Below, piece by piece: positions 9,977 to 23,000 of a stretch of DNA of 64,000 nucleotides. How positions within the stretch are numbered: position 1 is the stretch's first letter; every line of letters starts with the position of its first letter. Both the position numbers and the translations under genes were made by a program. Under the pieces are notes generated by a model. It was not told the origin of the DNA. It was given only the letters and a program-made list of their open reading frames with translations, and did not search any database. Source of the DNA: Omphiscola glabra (Eukaryota; Mollusca; Gastropoda; Lymnaeidae); assembly GCA_964017045.1 (NCBI GenBank), contig OZ024794.1:51551608-51615607 (forward strand). The letters are read 5' to 3'.

Positions 9977-12900
9977 TTATGGGGCTATTTCTTGCCTCCT
10001 CATCTCTTGCTGGAAACCGTCATCTGAACTTTTTCTTGATGGCACTGGTAAACATACCAGATGATGTTACCAATTTTATCCTTTTGAAGTTGTAGGGGAC
10101 AAATTGAGCAATTAAAACAAAATATTATTGTATTAAAATACTCAGATTTTGTGCTTAAAAAGCTGCGGCATAAAAATTATATATTTACATCAAATTAAAG
10201 CCATGCTTAATTGTACAATGAAATAAAACCATCAGCTTTGACTAAATTATTTCAGTTTTGGAAGGAAACCAGTCCTTTTGTTTTTTATGAGTTTGCTGGA
10301 AGTAGCTTGTTATCTGCCACTCTCTTAATGAGCTTTGGTTGTGCAATCAGAGTGCAGCCATAATAAAAAAAATTCTGAAATATTGAATGAAAAATCATCA
10401 AATTAAATGTAGAAAATGTGAACTGGAGAACCACAATTAAATATCATTCATATTATTTTCATGACTATCAAAGGCATGCAGCCAGTCAAGTCAAATATTG
10501 TGTCCAGTGGATACCTGATTTATCACAAATAAACTTATTCATTCTACATCCAAATGACAATTAAACAAATATTTAAAAAGCTTAGTGAGAGAAAAGTTGA
10601 AAATAGCACATTAATTAACTATTATTTTGCTTTGTTATTTCATTATGAGCATTAAGAATAGATAATTCCATACAGCATTCAATGTGTTTATTTAAATATA
10701 AGGTGTAATTATGTTCGGCCCATGAAAGGTCTTCTCATTATTAGTGCCAGTTGAAGCCTTTTGGATTGGTCACCCCTGGTTTAGTATAAGACATTAACTT
10801 ATTTTACTATACATTTCAAAACAAATGTTTCTATTAGGTACCAGCTTAGCAACACAGACTCTGTCTATTTGCGTCTATTGCCTCAGACCTTCCAACCCCC
10901 AGTGCATGATAACTTCTCTAAGTAGCCATTGCAACCAGTAAAATATCCTCATAAACACCAGGCACAGAAACATTGCAAATCCCCTCTACATGCATAGGAG
11001 CCAGAGTGATCAATACATTGATCGTGGGCCCTTAAGATATAGAAGAAGAAGAGGACAGTTTCCTCCCTGGCTGGAAATTTGGGTATAGGAGCCACTTTTA
11101 ATGCCAAATTTCTATATACACCAGAATTATTCCCTATAAATTTGAGGTAATAACCTTGAGCACCTTGGCCCCATGAGAAGGCAAAAATGGTTTAGAAATG
11201 GGTTTTTTCTAAACAGGAATTCATTTAATTTTTATTGTTCCAAGACATGTAATCTTTTTAAATAATATTTAATATATCTAAAATAATCTGTCAAAAGGAT
11301 TTAATTTTTTTTCTTTTGTAAATTTGTGTTCATTGTATTCAAATGTGCAAATGAAGAATTTTCTAAGATGATAAATAATTTTCTCTTTAACAGATCTGCT
11401 GTTCAAGTATTTCTAGGCTTAGTGGAATGATAGCCCCTTATTCAAAACTACTGGTGTATATCTTTCATTTGAGCACTTTGTATGTCTTGTTTAAATGTAA
11501 GTCACTGTTTAAACTTTCATGAAATTACATTTTTCAATCATTTTTAAGAAGCAAAAACCTGGATTTATTCACATGCATTATCTTAATATTGGGATCTGCA
11601 GGACTATTGCTTCAGGGGTCTGATTTTATTCTCAGTTAGATTTGTAACATAGGTTAAGCAGGTAGGGAGGGGATAGAGGGGATAAGAAACCCTATATGTT
11701 TATTCACACTCTTCAATGCTCTGTTGATTTTTTATTTACAATAGAGATAAAAAAGAAGGGTAGGATTCAGTATTTTATAATCCTGATTATAAGATAACGT
11801 TCCCCTGTAATATAGCTTACATAGGAACAATGTTTTTAAATAACAGATGCAACTATAAATTTAATTCCTTTTTAAAAAAATGAGATTGAGCAATTACTAT
11901 TTGTTTTTACAGATACATTTTTTATCTTTGTCTTAGTAAAGATTTAAAATCAATGCTTGCCATATAGCCTGTCTTTATTTATTGTGTCTCATATTCTACC
12001 AGGTTTATTAATTTCTATGGTTTTCATTACAAAATAATTTACCACTCTACATAATTATTTCAAACATTTTAAGTACTGTTTCATGCAATGTCAATAACAT
12101 AAAAAATATTTAAAAAAAAAAAATCTTCTGCCTTTCTGTTTTCCAGATTATTCTTACCAACATGAAGTCCTTGCTCATGTCGTGCTTGATGTGAATCAAA
12201 AAACCTCTGATGATCTTCTCAGTGTCTATGGAAGTCGGACATGAAGTTTCCACAGGGACAATATGACAAAAGTTTTAGTTACAGTAAATGTAAAACATAA
12301 TGAATAATAAATAATACAATCATAAAAATTGTATTTTAACTTTAAATCTGGCATTTTATCAGAAAATAAATTTAAATAAACTGAAATTAAAATAAAAAAA
12401 TGCATAACTATGTTTTATTTCTAAATTATTTCAACCTAATTCTTTCATTTATTTCATCACATCTTCATATTATAAAAGAAAAAAAGATGAATATGTTAAG
12501 AGAATAATAAATTCAAAATCTAATACTTACCCCTTGTTTTACAATGGTGAGGTCTATTGGGATCATGGAAGTTGTGAGTGCATTTGCATTTTGCTCTCCA
12601 AGCAGCTGCATCAAAACCTAGCCTTTTAGGCAACCAGAGCTACACAATGTTTGGTATTCACATTCTACATGGTACTTTGATACTAAAAACTGAATCAAAT
12701 AACCATCCCATCATTTTATATAATAAAGGGCAGCTGGTGGGAAAAAGTATAATTAATAATAATTAATAAAAAAATACATTCATAATTATAATTTCAATTC
12801 ATTTACTTCAAATTTGAATGTGTTTAATTTTTTTTGCTTGTTGCATGAGAAAAGCCTTTTCACATTTCTGCCAACAATATAGAAAAATAGGGTTTAATTA

Positions 12901-13247
12901 TTTCATCAGAGAGGAAAGACATATTATTTTTCTGTGATTGACAAAAGTTATTTTAGTTTTTTTTCCATTTGATTAAGTATTTATTAAGCTTATAACTAGT
13001 GTAATTTTTCTTCTATTCAACAGAAATTATTAGCTGTTAAATGAGCTCTCGTATTAATAAAAAATATAGATGTTTTTATCCAATCAACAAAATTCAATTG
13101 AATGATCATGAAAAAAAACCCACATAATTAGCCTATCATTGTAAGGAGCATGTTCAGACAATTTATGGTCACAAAAACATCTGGAATTAAAGTGAATACG
13201 CTGACAGTCATGCTGGAATTCTGGACACAGCCATCCAATGTAAACAC
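9977..13247 (-). pseudogene. FAM221-type gene, decayed
   Basis: Reverse-strand pieces in gene order. 13247-13124 encodes VYIGWLCPEF then HDC...RCFCDHKLSEHAPYNDR. 12733-12531 encodes LWLPKRLGFDAAAWRAKCKC, then THNFHDPNRPHHCKT, and ends at a GTAAGT donor. About 12262-12158 encodes CPCGNFMSDFHRH, a stop, then EDHQRFFDSHQARHEQGL, and ends at GTAAGA. 10044-9977 encodes PSRKSSDDGFQQEMRRQEIA and a stop. FAM221A/B proteins have this order: a W-x-C-P...C-F-C-x-H block, AWRAKC-x-C-x-H, then a C-x-C-G-F segment, WEDHETFF and GLPVG. Here the expected TGG of WEDH is TGA, TAG and TGA interrupt the second piece, and two cysteine stretches are shortened. Exon structure is retained, so this looks like a unitary pseudogene rather than a retrocopy. 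The first exons were not found. Confidence 0.65.
10045..12157. other. Intron-like AT-rich sequence of the FAM221-type locus
   Basis: No other gene seen. 10840-11050 is less AT-rich and ends in an AGAAGAAGAAGA tail, so it may be an interspersed repeat, but I found no second copy in the window. A possible hAT terminus (GGTCACCCCTGG) lies near 10770. Confidence 0.35.
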
Positions 13248-14112
13248 CTATGCCTATTGAATTGGGTATATAAGTAGGCCTATAGGTTTTAGGGTGACAA
13301 TGTCACAATAGGTGTTTTTGTAGACATTAAATTATAACAAGATAATGACAATTTGGGAAGCTTCATCTGATGGTAGACTTTTCTGGAAACAAAAAACAAT
13401 ACATTTATTACAATATGCATATATAAACTGTCATACAGTAACTGGTTATTTCATTTTGAATTTTTTGCTGACATTCTACACTTTGCCTATCTTTTGAGCT
13501 TCAAGAGCAGCAGCCATTATTGTATAAAAAAGTTAATTCAGTTTGGGAGCAAAGTCACCATTCATTGCTTAAGCCATTGAGACCACACCATACTTTTCAG
13601 CAGGTTTGATAACCTCTGCTTAAATTAACAGTTAACAGGTATTGTATGTCAAATGTGTGGTGCCGAGGGTCACAATATTAATATGTACACACCACAGTAC
13701 AGTATAAACCCTTTTATTTTAAATTTAAGTGTTATTCATCGCTAATTACTGTTATTTTAGAGTTTCTTAAGGAAAAAAAGCAATAAAACCCTAAAACAAA
13801 TTCATATCTAGGTTTTCCAGACCCGTTGATTTTACTTTCGGATCCCGGTAAATGCTACCATGAAATAAGGAAACAAAACCGTGTTACTATTCACCATCAC
13901 AATATTGTGAATAGCTTCCCTTAGAAAATCTTGTGAAGTTTGTTTGGTTTATTTTATTCCTTCGAAGTTGTAGTACCATAGCATAGCCATAAGGCATACT
14001 CAGACTCACCAGACCTTTTTGAATGAATAAGAACTATTCATCTGCTCAAATTTTACTTAGTCATGATGCCCTATAACTAAGTATAAGTAGACAGAATTAT
14101 TTAGGAAACAGA

Positions 14113-17100
14113 ATGGGCTCGAATGCTGGCGAAAGAATCAAAATACCCGTGAGTGCGAGTTGCTCTTACTCAGTCTTACTGACTCTTACCTTACTCTTAT
14201 TTATTACTTAATGATAATGACTTGGACTTCGTAAAAAGAGAAGAGAATCATAGAATTGGGGCTACCACAGAAAGTGAGATAGAACAAAAAATTTTGGACT
14301 TGGGGGAGGTGGGGGTGATATTAAATTTTTTTTAATGTTCTAGGCAAGGGATTCTTACATTTTACGCAGTGCTGCATCCCCTCTCAACTTCTTAACACCC
14401 CCCCCCCCCATCCCCCAAAGTATTAAATAGTAATAAAGTTTAAAAAATTTAAATTATTTATTATTTGCTGCTTTATTTGTTAAATAAACTTTCTAGATAA
14501 AAGATAAAAAAAATACCAATACCAGTAGTGTGCAATAAAAATTCACCACACCAGAAAAAAAAACATTTACTGCTGGCAGAAGCAACTAGCAATGGCAACA
14601 ACTGAAATTTATTTTCTGAGTCTTCCTTACTTTCACTCCTTAAGAGCCACTGTTCAAGGCAAATGTTTCTGACACACGTGCAGTAATTCGATATCCATGG
14701 GAAGGGATTTTGTTAAGGGTTTGTAAAGCACAGTAGCGGACAGATGTATTTTTTATATGGTAGGGGGGGGGGGCGCAGAGATTTGTGACTTTATATTGGG
14801 GGGGGGGGCTAACTTTTTGTGACAGTGGGGGGTAAAAAATCTGCAAACATTGCTTGACATCAGTTTTGGATGGCCCAGAAGACCATATGGTCAGTGAAAA
14901 ATTAAGCTGGTTCAAACTAAGATCTGGGGGGAGCCATATCCATAATATGGCACGACGTCTTTGTTTGCTGTCAATACCATCAGCAAGATCTTGCATACCT
15001 CGACTATGCAATTTGATGTAGCCATTATAGATGCCCAGTGTCTAATCTTTTTCTTCACCAAATACAGAGAAGAACAATTAGCATCAACAATGACCCCTGG
15101 AAAAAAAAATAAATTCATCAGGGTCAAACATTGAGCTTGTGTTTAATAAAGGATGGCGCAATATGCAAAGAAATGGGCAGTTTAAATATGAATCGAGAGT
15201 TGAGAGATACATCAGTTTTTATGTTTTTTGATATTTCATGTTTTTCCCTATTCTGTGTATTATGCTTCATATTGCATTAACCTGAATGCAGTTGTCCCCC
15301 TGTGAACAATAGGATGTTCTGCTGACGGATTGGTTTTCAAATAATGCAATCATGAAAAAATATTTTTGTAATCATAGCAAGTGCGAAAATAAATATTTCA
15401 AAATTAAAGTTAATACAAATTTACTTGAGATCATCAATGTCTTACATTTGATTGAATGGATTTTCTACTTTCACAATTGTACAAGACATTGCTACCACCC
15501 TTGACAATGATGAACCCTCAATTTTTTCTGCTTAATAAGCTAACGGATTATTGTCTTGAAATCAATTTTTTTACCGTTTACTGCAGGTTGACATGTATGT
15601 TAGCCCTATGTGACACTAGGGCCTACTCATACTCCTACTTCTACTTTATTAATAAATTATAAATACTAAACTTTTAATAGTGATACACACAAAAGCAGGT
15701 CATGGGAAACAATATATGATTATTTTATTCTTATAAGAGTTTGTCATTAAACATTTTGAGTAAATAGCTGAAATAATAATGAGGGAATTATTGCCTTCAG
15801 CCCAGTTACTATTTACAAAATTTTAAATTTTAGTTACATCATTTTTTATTTAAAAAAATGAAATTTTGTTTGCTAAATAGTATCAAAGCAGGATATGGGC
15901 ATGCCTATAGTTATATAATAGCAAAGTATTGAAATCAGTAGTGAGTAGACACTTGAGGCTAAATTTTTCTTTCTTAAATTTTTTAGCCTTTTTTATAAAA
16001 AAAAGCAAGTTACAAATTAAAGATATCATATCTTAAATCTAAATGGAACATATATCATTTTATAAAGTAGCCTTAATTTCCTCAACTGCACCATTTAAGT
16101 AAATATCTAGTCATGAAGACATTGGTGTGCTTTAAAATTCCAGGAATTGGCTCGTATCTCTTCACTTACCTGCTTCCAAACTTACATAAACTACTTTTTC
16201 CGCAGCTAAATCAACATAGCTGGCACTAACTGCACATCACTGCACAAAGAAAAATATATTGAAATTTAAAAATCTTAAGTTAACAAATAGTAATATTATA
16301 AAATGATACAGACTACCATGATTTTTCGTCTACAATGTTATCACTGCAGATAGCTTTGACTTAAAACAAGCAATTTTTTCAAAAGTTTTAAAAATAAATT
16401 TTTCAAATAGTAAAAAAGGATAATACATTTTTAATGAAAATGAATGTCATGAAGTAAGTGCACTAATTTTTTATTTTATTAACTGTTTTTTGAACCTTTA
16501 TGGAGTTATCAAAAGAGCTTTTTAAAAATAAAAATTATTTACATTTCACTTTTGAAAGTACCGCACTGTCATATATAATATATATATAAAATTAGTTAGG
16601 AATATATATAAGTATTTGAATATTGTCAACATTTTGTTAAAAGAAAGATTTAATGTCAACAGCAAACACCTAGTGATATATCACAGGACAGAAGGAAAGA
16701 AATATTATTGAAAATCTATATTAATAATGTTTTGAATGGGCATGCTGTCTAAAAATGAATGTAATTTTTTAAAAACTTGTTTGCAGTATGATGCAATTGA
16801 AGATCACATACACTGCTCCATTTGCCTGTCTGTGATCAGAGGTGCTGTTTTAACCCCTTGTGGACATCGTTATTGCTGTCGTTGCATAACAGAATGGGTT
16901 GGACAGAAGCATAGCTGCCCTTGTTGTAACAGTGCTTTGACAACTTCTCAGTTTTATTTTGATGTTCAATTTGATTCCTTAGTTGGTTTGTTGGTTTTCT
17001 TTTTTGATCATAAGTTTTGGACCCTTTAATTTTTTTTAAGGGTATACTCAAAACTCGCATACATATTTATAAAAGAGTTTATAAAATCCTTTAATTAAAA

Positions 17101-20100
17101 ATTTTTGTTATTAAAAAAAAAAGAACTTTTAAACAATATTTATATATATTGGGCCCCACACTATTGCTGTATCTGATATAAGGGGTAGGGTGGGCCCTTC
17201 ACCGTGATGGTATCTGCTATAACAATGGTTATGCCATTGCCCTAAAATTGCCTACATCAAGTTTTCAGCTTATTTAATTTGAAACCATGACAAGGTAGAA
17301 ACAAAAATTATTATTTTTATGCAAAGTTAGATGAATGGAATTAATTTTTTTTGAAAAGGTAGCATCAGATTAGAATAAAGTAATACAATTTTATTGACAG
17401 AGGATGTCCTAATTCAAAGAGACAAAGCTGAAGAAGCTTTCTTTGACCAAATGTTTCACCCAGGTGAGATATTTTCTCTTATTTATTATCAAGAGTGAGA
17501 TATGAATTTTCAAGAGCTATTACATTAACTAGATTATACCCCTTTGAAAAAAATTATTCTGGAGAGGCAGAAAAAATTGTTGTTGCTATTGATAAAAATA
17601 ATGAAAATATTATTATTATTTGGTTTAAGGCGAATAAGCATAAATAGTAATTATAAATGGGGGAAGAAACAGCAGTTTTTTCTTCACCGATTGGCAAACA
17701 TCTGATAATTTTTACCCACGCTGGAGAAATTAGCATCTGATCATCATTTCAAAGAGTGGATGTTAGTAGGTACCAGTTCTGGTGAGAAGTTGGCCTTTAA
17801 TGAACACATGCAAGCATCAAAGGCTGATGCACCCAAGTGTTTCACAACACAAGGCCCACATTTTTCTTTCATTATCGGCTCATTAAAATTTTGACATCTT
17901 AATGAGACATTTAAAATAACCTAAAATTAGATTATCAAGATATAAAATTGAGAGCCCTTTGCTTGAGCATCTTACACCCATATGAGAAGAAAATGAAGGT
18001 TTCCATAATCATTATACAAAAATATTTCTTTGGATTTAATCAAAATCTAGCATAAATTCTAAATGTACCTTACACACATTGTTTAATTATTATTTTTTAC
18101 AAGGTTATTTTTTACATGTGCACAGACAGATGAATAAATTGGCTAATGATTTTATAGATCTTTCTTAAATTCATTATATTTATGCAGTCACAGAGGCTTC
18201 TAACAAATCTCCATTTGAGGAAATACTTAAAAGTAAGTGTTTCTTTTTTTTTTAATAGAAATTAAAGCGGGTATTTATTTTACAATAATTCTATTGGCAA
18301 ATTTACTTTAAAATGGACATAAAATAATTTTAGATAGCCTAGATCAGCAGTTCTCAACCTGTGGGTCGTGACCCCTTTGGGGTCGAAAGACCCTTTCCCA
18401 GGGGTCGCCTTTGACCATCAGAAAACACATATACACTACAGCAACGAAAATAATTTTATGGCTGGGTTTTCGCCACTGGCCTAGAATCTATTGAAGCTAT
18501 ATATTTGTGTAAATCAATTAAAATCATGTATTAATCTCTTAACAATTTAGACTTTATTGGAATGTTAATGTTTTGTTTTTTCCTATTCTTGATATTGATT
18601 ACTAACTGCATAGCCATTAGTACATTGTTATTTTAAAATTTAGAAATATAACTTATAATTATTTGTATGTGCTGCATAATTAATTTTATTGTCAACAGTA
18701 AATAAAACTATTTAGAAACCCTAAAATCCACAGCACGATTTTGTTGTAATTTAACTTTCAAATTAGGCTTTCATTTGCCACCATATCTTACATAAATATT
18801 TGTTCACTGGCAGCGAGCTGAACCCACAAAGAAGAGATTATAGCTTAATTATGAAGATAGTATGATTTAGGCGAGAGGTGCCACTAGGGTTGGTGTTGCG
18901 CCCCCCCCCCCCTTTTTTATTTTTCTTTGGATCCACCCCCACACTTGGTGTCAACCTCATTTTTGAGGATGTTCCCTGGTACAGGCCATTACAGGCCAGA
19001 TTTACTGATGTGAAGATTGTTGTTAAAACTAAAACTAAAGAAGCTTTTAAAATTAATATTAAAAAATCTTACAACTCAATGAGCTTATCAAGTATTTCAA
19101 TTTATTTGTAATAGGACACATGAAAACCAGTTTACTGTCACATCAAAGGTATTTTGATGTAAGTTGAAATCAATCTTATCTTTGAGCTTTTGTCAAACTA
19201 GATGCTTTTTAAAATATTATTTATTAAAATGCTTATTTAAAACTTTGTCTTATTATTCTTCATTAAAAAGTTAAAAAATGTTATGAACATAATCAAAGAA
19301 CTACTTTCAGTCTTTATACATGAAATTTTTTTAGTGATTCAGCTTGAGTTTTTAATAATTTGTCTCCCAAATTTCCTTGTGCCATTTTAAGATAGTGATT
19401 AATTGCTGTGAAGTTTGCTTGTGGGATATTTTTTTTACTTTTCATTTGGTAATCTATATCTCTTGACAATGGACAGATTTGTTTTACAGCTTAAAGTAAT
19501 TTTTTGAAAAAAGAAAAATTCCTAGAGGTTTACTGCTGAAGTTCTAAAAACCAATGATGTGCAGAAAACCAATTAAGAAATATGATGAAAGGTTGAAGAT
19601 TTTTTCCCTTGAATTGAAGCCGTAGATATTTCAATCTGGTATGGTTTAAACTAGGGGAGAGAAGACAGTAACTGGGAGGGAAAAATAAAAAGAAGTTTAA
19701 ATTATAAATTGAAAATTCGAATTTTTTGCTTCCTTTAATAAAATAAAAACAAACTGCTTATGTAAAATGCATTGACTAACATTTTTAACTACTCGTTTCT
19801 TACTTGTTTAATACAAAGAAGTATACATTTTTTATATTATAAAAATAACCCACAGAAGCTGAGAGAAGAATGTGACCAAAAGGTGGCGCTTCTTGACAAG
19901 GGGTTAAACAACTGTGTTCAAGCTGATGATGTACCCAGCAATGCAGATTTGTTGAAAGAACATTTACAAAAAAATCTTGAAGAGAGTGAAAAACTGGTGG
20001 CAGATGCTTTTGACAGGTTGTTATTTTCTTTAAATTTTCTTTAAAATATACTCATAAATCAGGCAAAGAACTAAATAAGTAATGTTAGTTTTAGTTCATA

Positions 20101-22929
20101 ATTTATAACATAATTCATAATAAATAGTTTTATTTATTAAGTTTCCACCTGTGTTGAAACGGTTTATTAAGTAAAGAAATGGGATATGTTACGTCCTTAT
20201 TCGGCCCTGAACACTGGCTGGTGCATGATGCAACTGCCAAGTAAAACCACTTCTGTCTTTTTGTCTCTTTCTGTAGGAGCTGTCTGCTAGGTCAGGATTC
20301 TGTTCCAAATATTGTTCTGTGCCATGTGTCTTTGGGTGTTTCATGGTTATTTATTGCAGCTGCTATTAGACATAAGACATGAGCCTATGCTAGAGATCCA
20401 ATGAGATAATAATCTAAACCGTTTTGTCTATTCCACCTGGGTAGGAATGTATAAAGCTTTACCCTCACTGTAAGTTAAGATCATGCAGAAACATTTTGCA
20501 AGTGATAGGTATTTTGATTTTCACTTATTTTCTCTTATGCAGTCTAATCACTTCTCAATAAGATTTGTTGAACATGTATGAAATTGCATATTTATTTTGT
20601 TGTACCTAATTTGTAGAAAAGCTACTTGAATCTCAATAGTCTGTGCATGTATTTATACAAATGTAATGTTTCAGGTATTTAACTGAGAATGTACCAAGCA
20701 TAGAAGTTCTCCCAGTCAAGGTGTCTGTGTATATAGCAGACAAAAATGTTAGGATAACAGATGTTATTTTAAAACCATCAGAAAAGTAAGTGGCATATTC
20801 CTGAAAGCAATTTTTAAAATTAATTTAGAAAAAATTGCTTACGCTTAGAGAATATATTTTATATGAAATTATAAGTGCATAAAAATTAAAATCTACTGCA
20901 AAAAAAAAACATGCTTAGTACCTGGCCCGGAGAAATCTGTTTTGAAAGTCAACACATCTGCTCAAAGTAATCTAGGAGATAATATGATATACACATGCAT
21001 ATTTGTTAACATTCATAATAAGGCTAGTACCATTTGCTGATTTGAAGGAAAGTGAATGTTAAAAAGTCCTTTGACAATGGATTTATAAATAGGGCTTAAC
21101 ATAATGGTTTTGATTCTATTACGTTAATTTTATTTTGTACAATTTATTTGACTGTCCCCATAAAGTTTGTCAGATATCAAACCATTCATTGAATCTGCCA
21201 TGCAAGAAAAATGTGACGATATAATCTCCTGGCTAGATGATGGCGGAATTCAACTACTCTTTAGGTAATTTTTTGGCTTGTTTTCTAATAAATTGTTTTA
21301 AATATAAAATGTTTCTTAATATGATTATGGGTATCATCTGCACCAAGACAGTTAAATTTTTTTATTTTGTTTGTTGTAAAAAGGGTATATTTTAATTGTT
21401 TTGTTAATTTTTTGAAACGCCCACCTATTGTTTCCCATGACAAAACTGCACCTTCTTGATGATTATTCGTTTCTATGCCATAAGCCACGATTTAATAATA
21501 ATTTTGTAAAAAAGCTGAAGTTGTGCAAAGGTTTGATTTCACCTCGCTGTGTTCGGTGAGCCATTTTGCTTTGTGATTTAGTAAGCTGTTTCATGTTTAC
21601 AGCCTGATTTTGTTTATTTTGATTGAATTTTGGAGTGCCTATTCACTGATATCTTACTACAATTGAGCGGAGAGGCTCAGAAACATGCCCCCAGTAGAGA
21701 TTTACTGCTAAATTCAAATACTGCACTATAATAAGACAAATAATAGGTCTATATATTAGGCAACTTAGTAAGAAAAATGTCAACAACCACATGTTGAAAG
21801 TTGGTGTAACAAATGTATTATCAGTGGAATTTGAACTGTTTACTAAAACTTTTACCTTGTACTAGTGGTAAAAGTGCTGAGGTCATCCATGTTCAAACAA
21901 CTGAACTTTTTTCAGATTATGTGGATGACAACCCGGGGTTACCTAAACAGTGGACAGAAAAGTAGATAATTTATGATTTAACAAAGTCACAGTGTTAATC
22001 GAAGTCTCCATCACACTAAACAAACTCAAAGATAGGTTGCCTACTCCCCATGGCAGAGGACATTTCACAGTGGATATTATTTTCTGTGTGCAAAGAAACA
22101 CTTTGGTATGAAAGAAATCTCTACTCAGTGTTTCGAAATTTCAAGTGTGTAACCAGACAGGATAATAAAATTCGTAGCCAATCAAATCACCATATGATAA
22201 CACCCAAAGCCTGATAGACTAATACTCAAATGTGTCTGTAATAGTACATAAAGTTAATGAATCAAAAGTGATTTCAGTCAATACTTAATGCACTTGTCAA
22301 CCAGAGAGCCAGCAAAAAATAGAGCCTAACTGAACCTTTCAAATGATTCTGGGGATTTTTCCAGTTATGACTATATGGCAGTTTATCAACAGTTGATGAT
22401 GGCGTAGTGATTAGATTCAAAGTCAGGTGGAGATATCAGAAGTACAATGCTACTAAACCATTAAAACTTTCAGTTTATGCGACATGGTCTGCACGAAAGT
22501 CAGACTATGGCCATTTCGTAGCTGTAGTCTGAATGAAGATCTTTAGCTATGACTGTCAGAATGATCTACAGTCCATCATCCTGATGATCCTGATTCTTGA
22601 CTGGAATAAAGTTCTTTTATTTTAAAACCATTGTAAAAGGGTTATAATTTTACTCATGGCAATGTTAATATGATTAGGTTGTGTTCATTGTAACTCTGAT
22701 TTTGTTATCCTGTGGTGTATTTTACTAAAAAGTGGGCAATTTTTTTCATATTTCAACCAATTTTGAAAATATTTTGATATTTTATTGTTCATTAGATTTA
22801 TTATCAGTTTAACAATGCTAAGAGTGATTTTTGAAAAGTTGTAAATTATAAGGTGGTGGTTTGAAGATTTTCAGTAATTTTGCATTTGTGAATTATTCAT
22901 ATCTATTTTTGTTTGTGCTTCTGTCAATA

Positions 22930-23000
<71 letters not shown>

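Larger units (their letters stand above)
14149..16786 (+). other. First intron of the RING gene
   Basis: It contains a truncated TA-MITE at 14340-14876 and an unassigned relic at 14880-15130. The rest is AT-rich with no exon seen. It begins GTGAGT and ends TTTGCAG. Confidence 0.7.

Noticed and set aside
10840..11050. tRNA-derived SINE
   Set aside because: No A/B box promoter or tRNA-like fold could be read and no second copy was seen in the window.
12160..12243. Forward-strand frame YSYQHEVLAHVVLDVNQKTS with acceptor and stop
   Set aside because: The reverse strand of the same bases matches the FAM221 order (EDHQRFFDSHQARHEQGL) with its own donor, which explains the region better.
14880..15130. 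Exon-like reverse segment that weakly recalled armadillo-repeat DNA
   Set aside because: Only a short nucleotide-level resemblance that breaks down in translation. No family can be supported.
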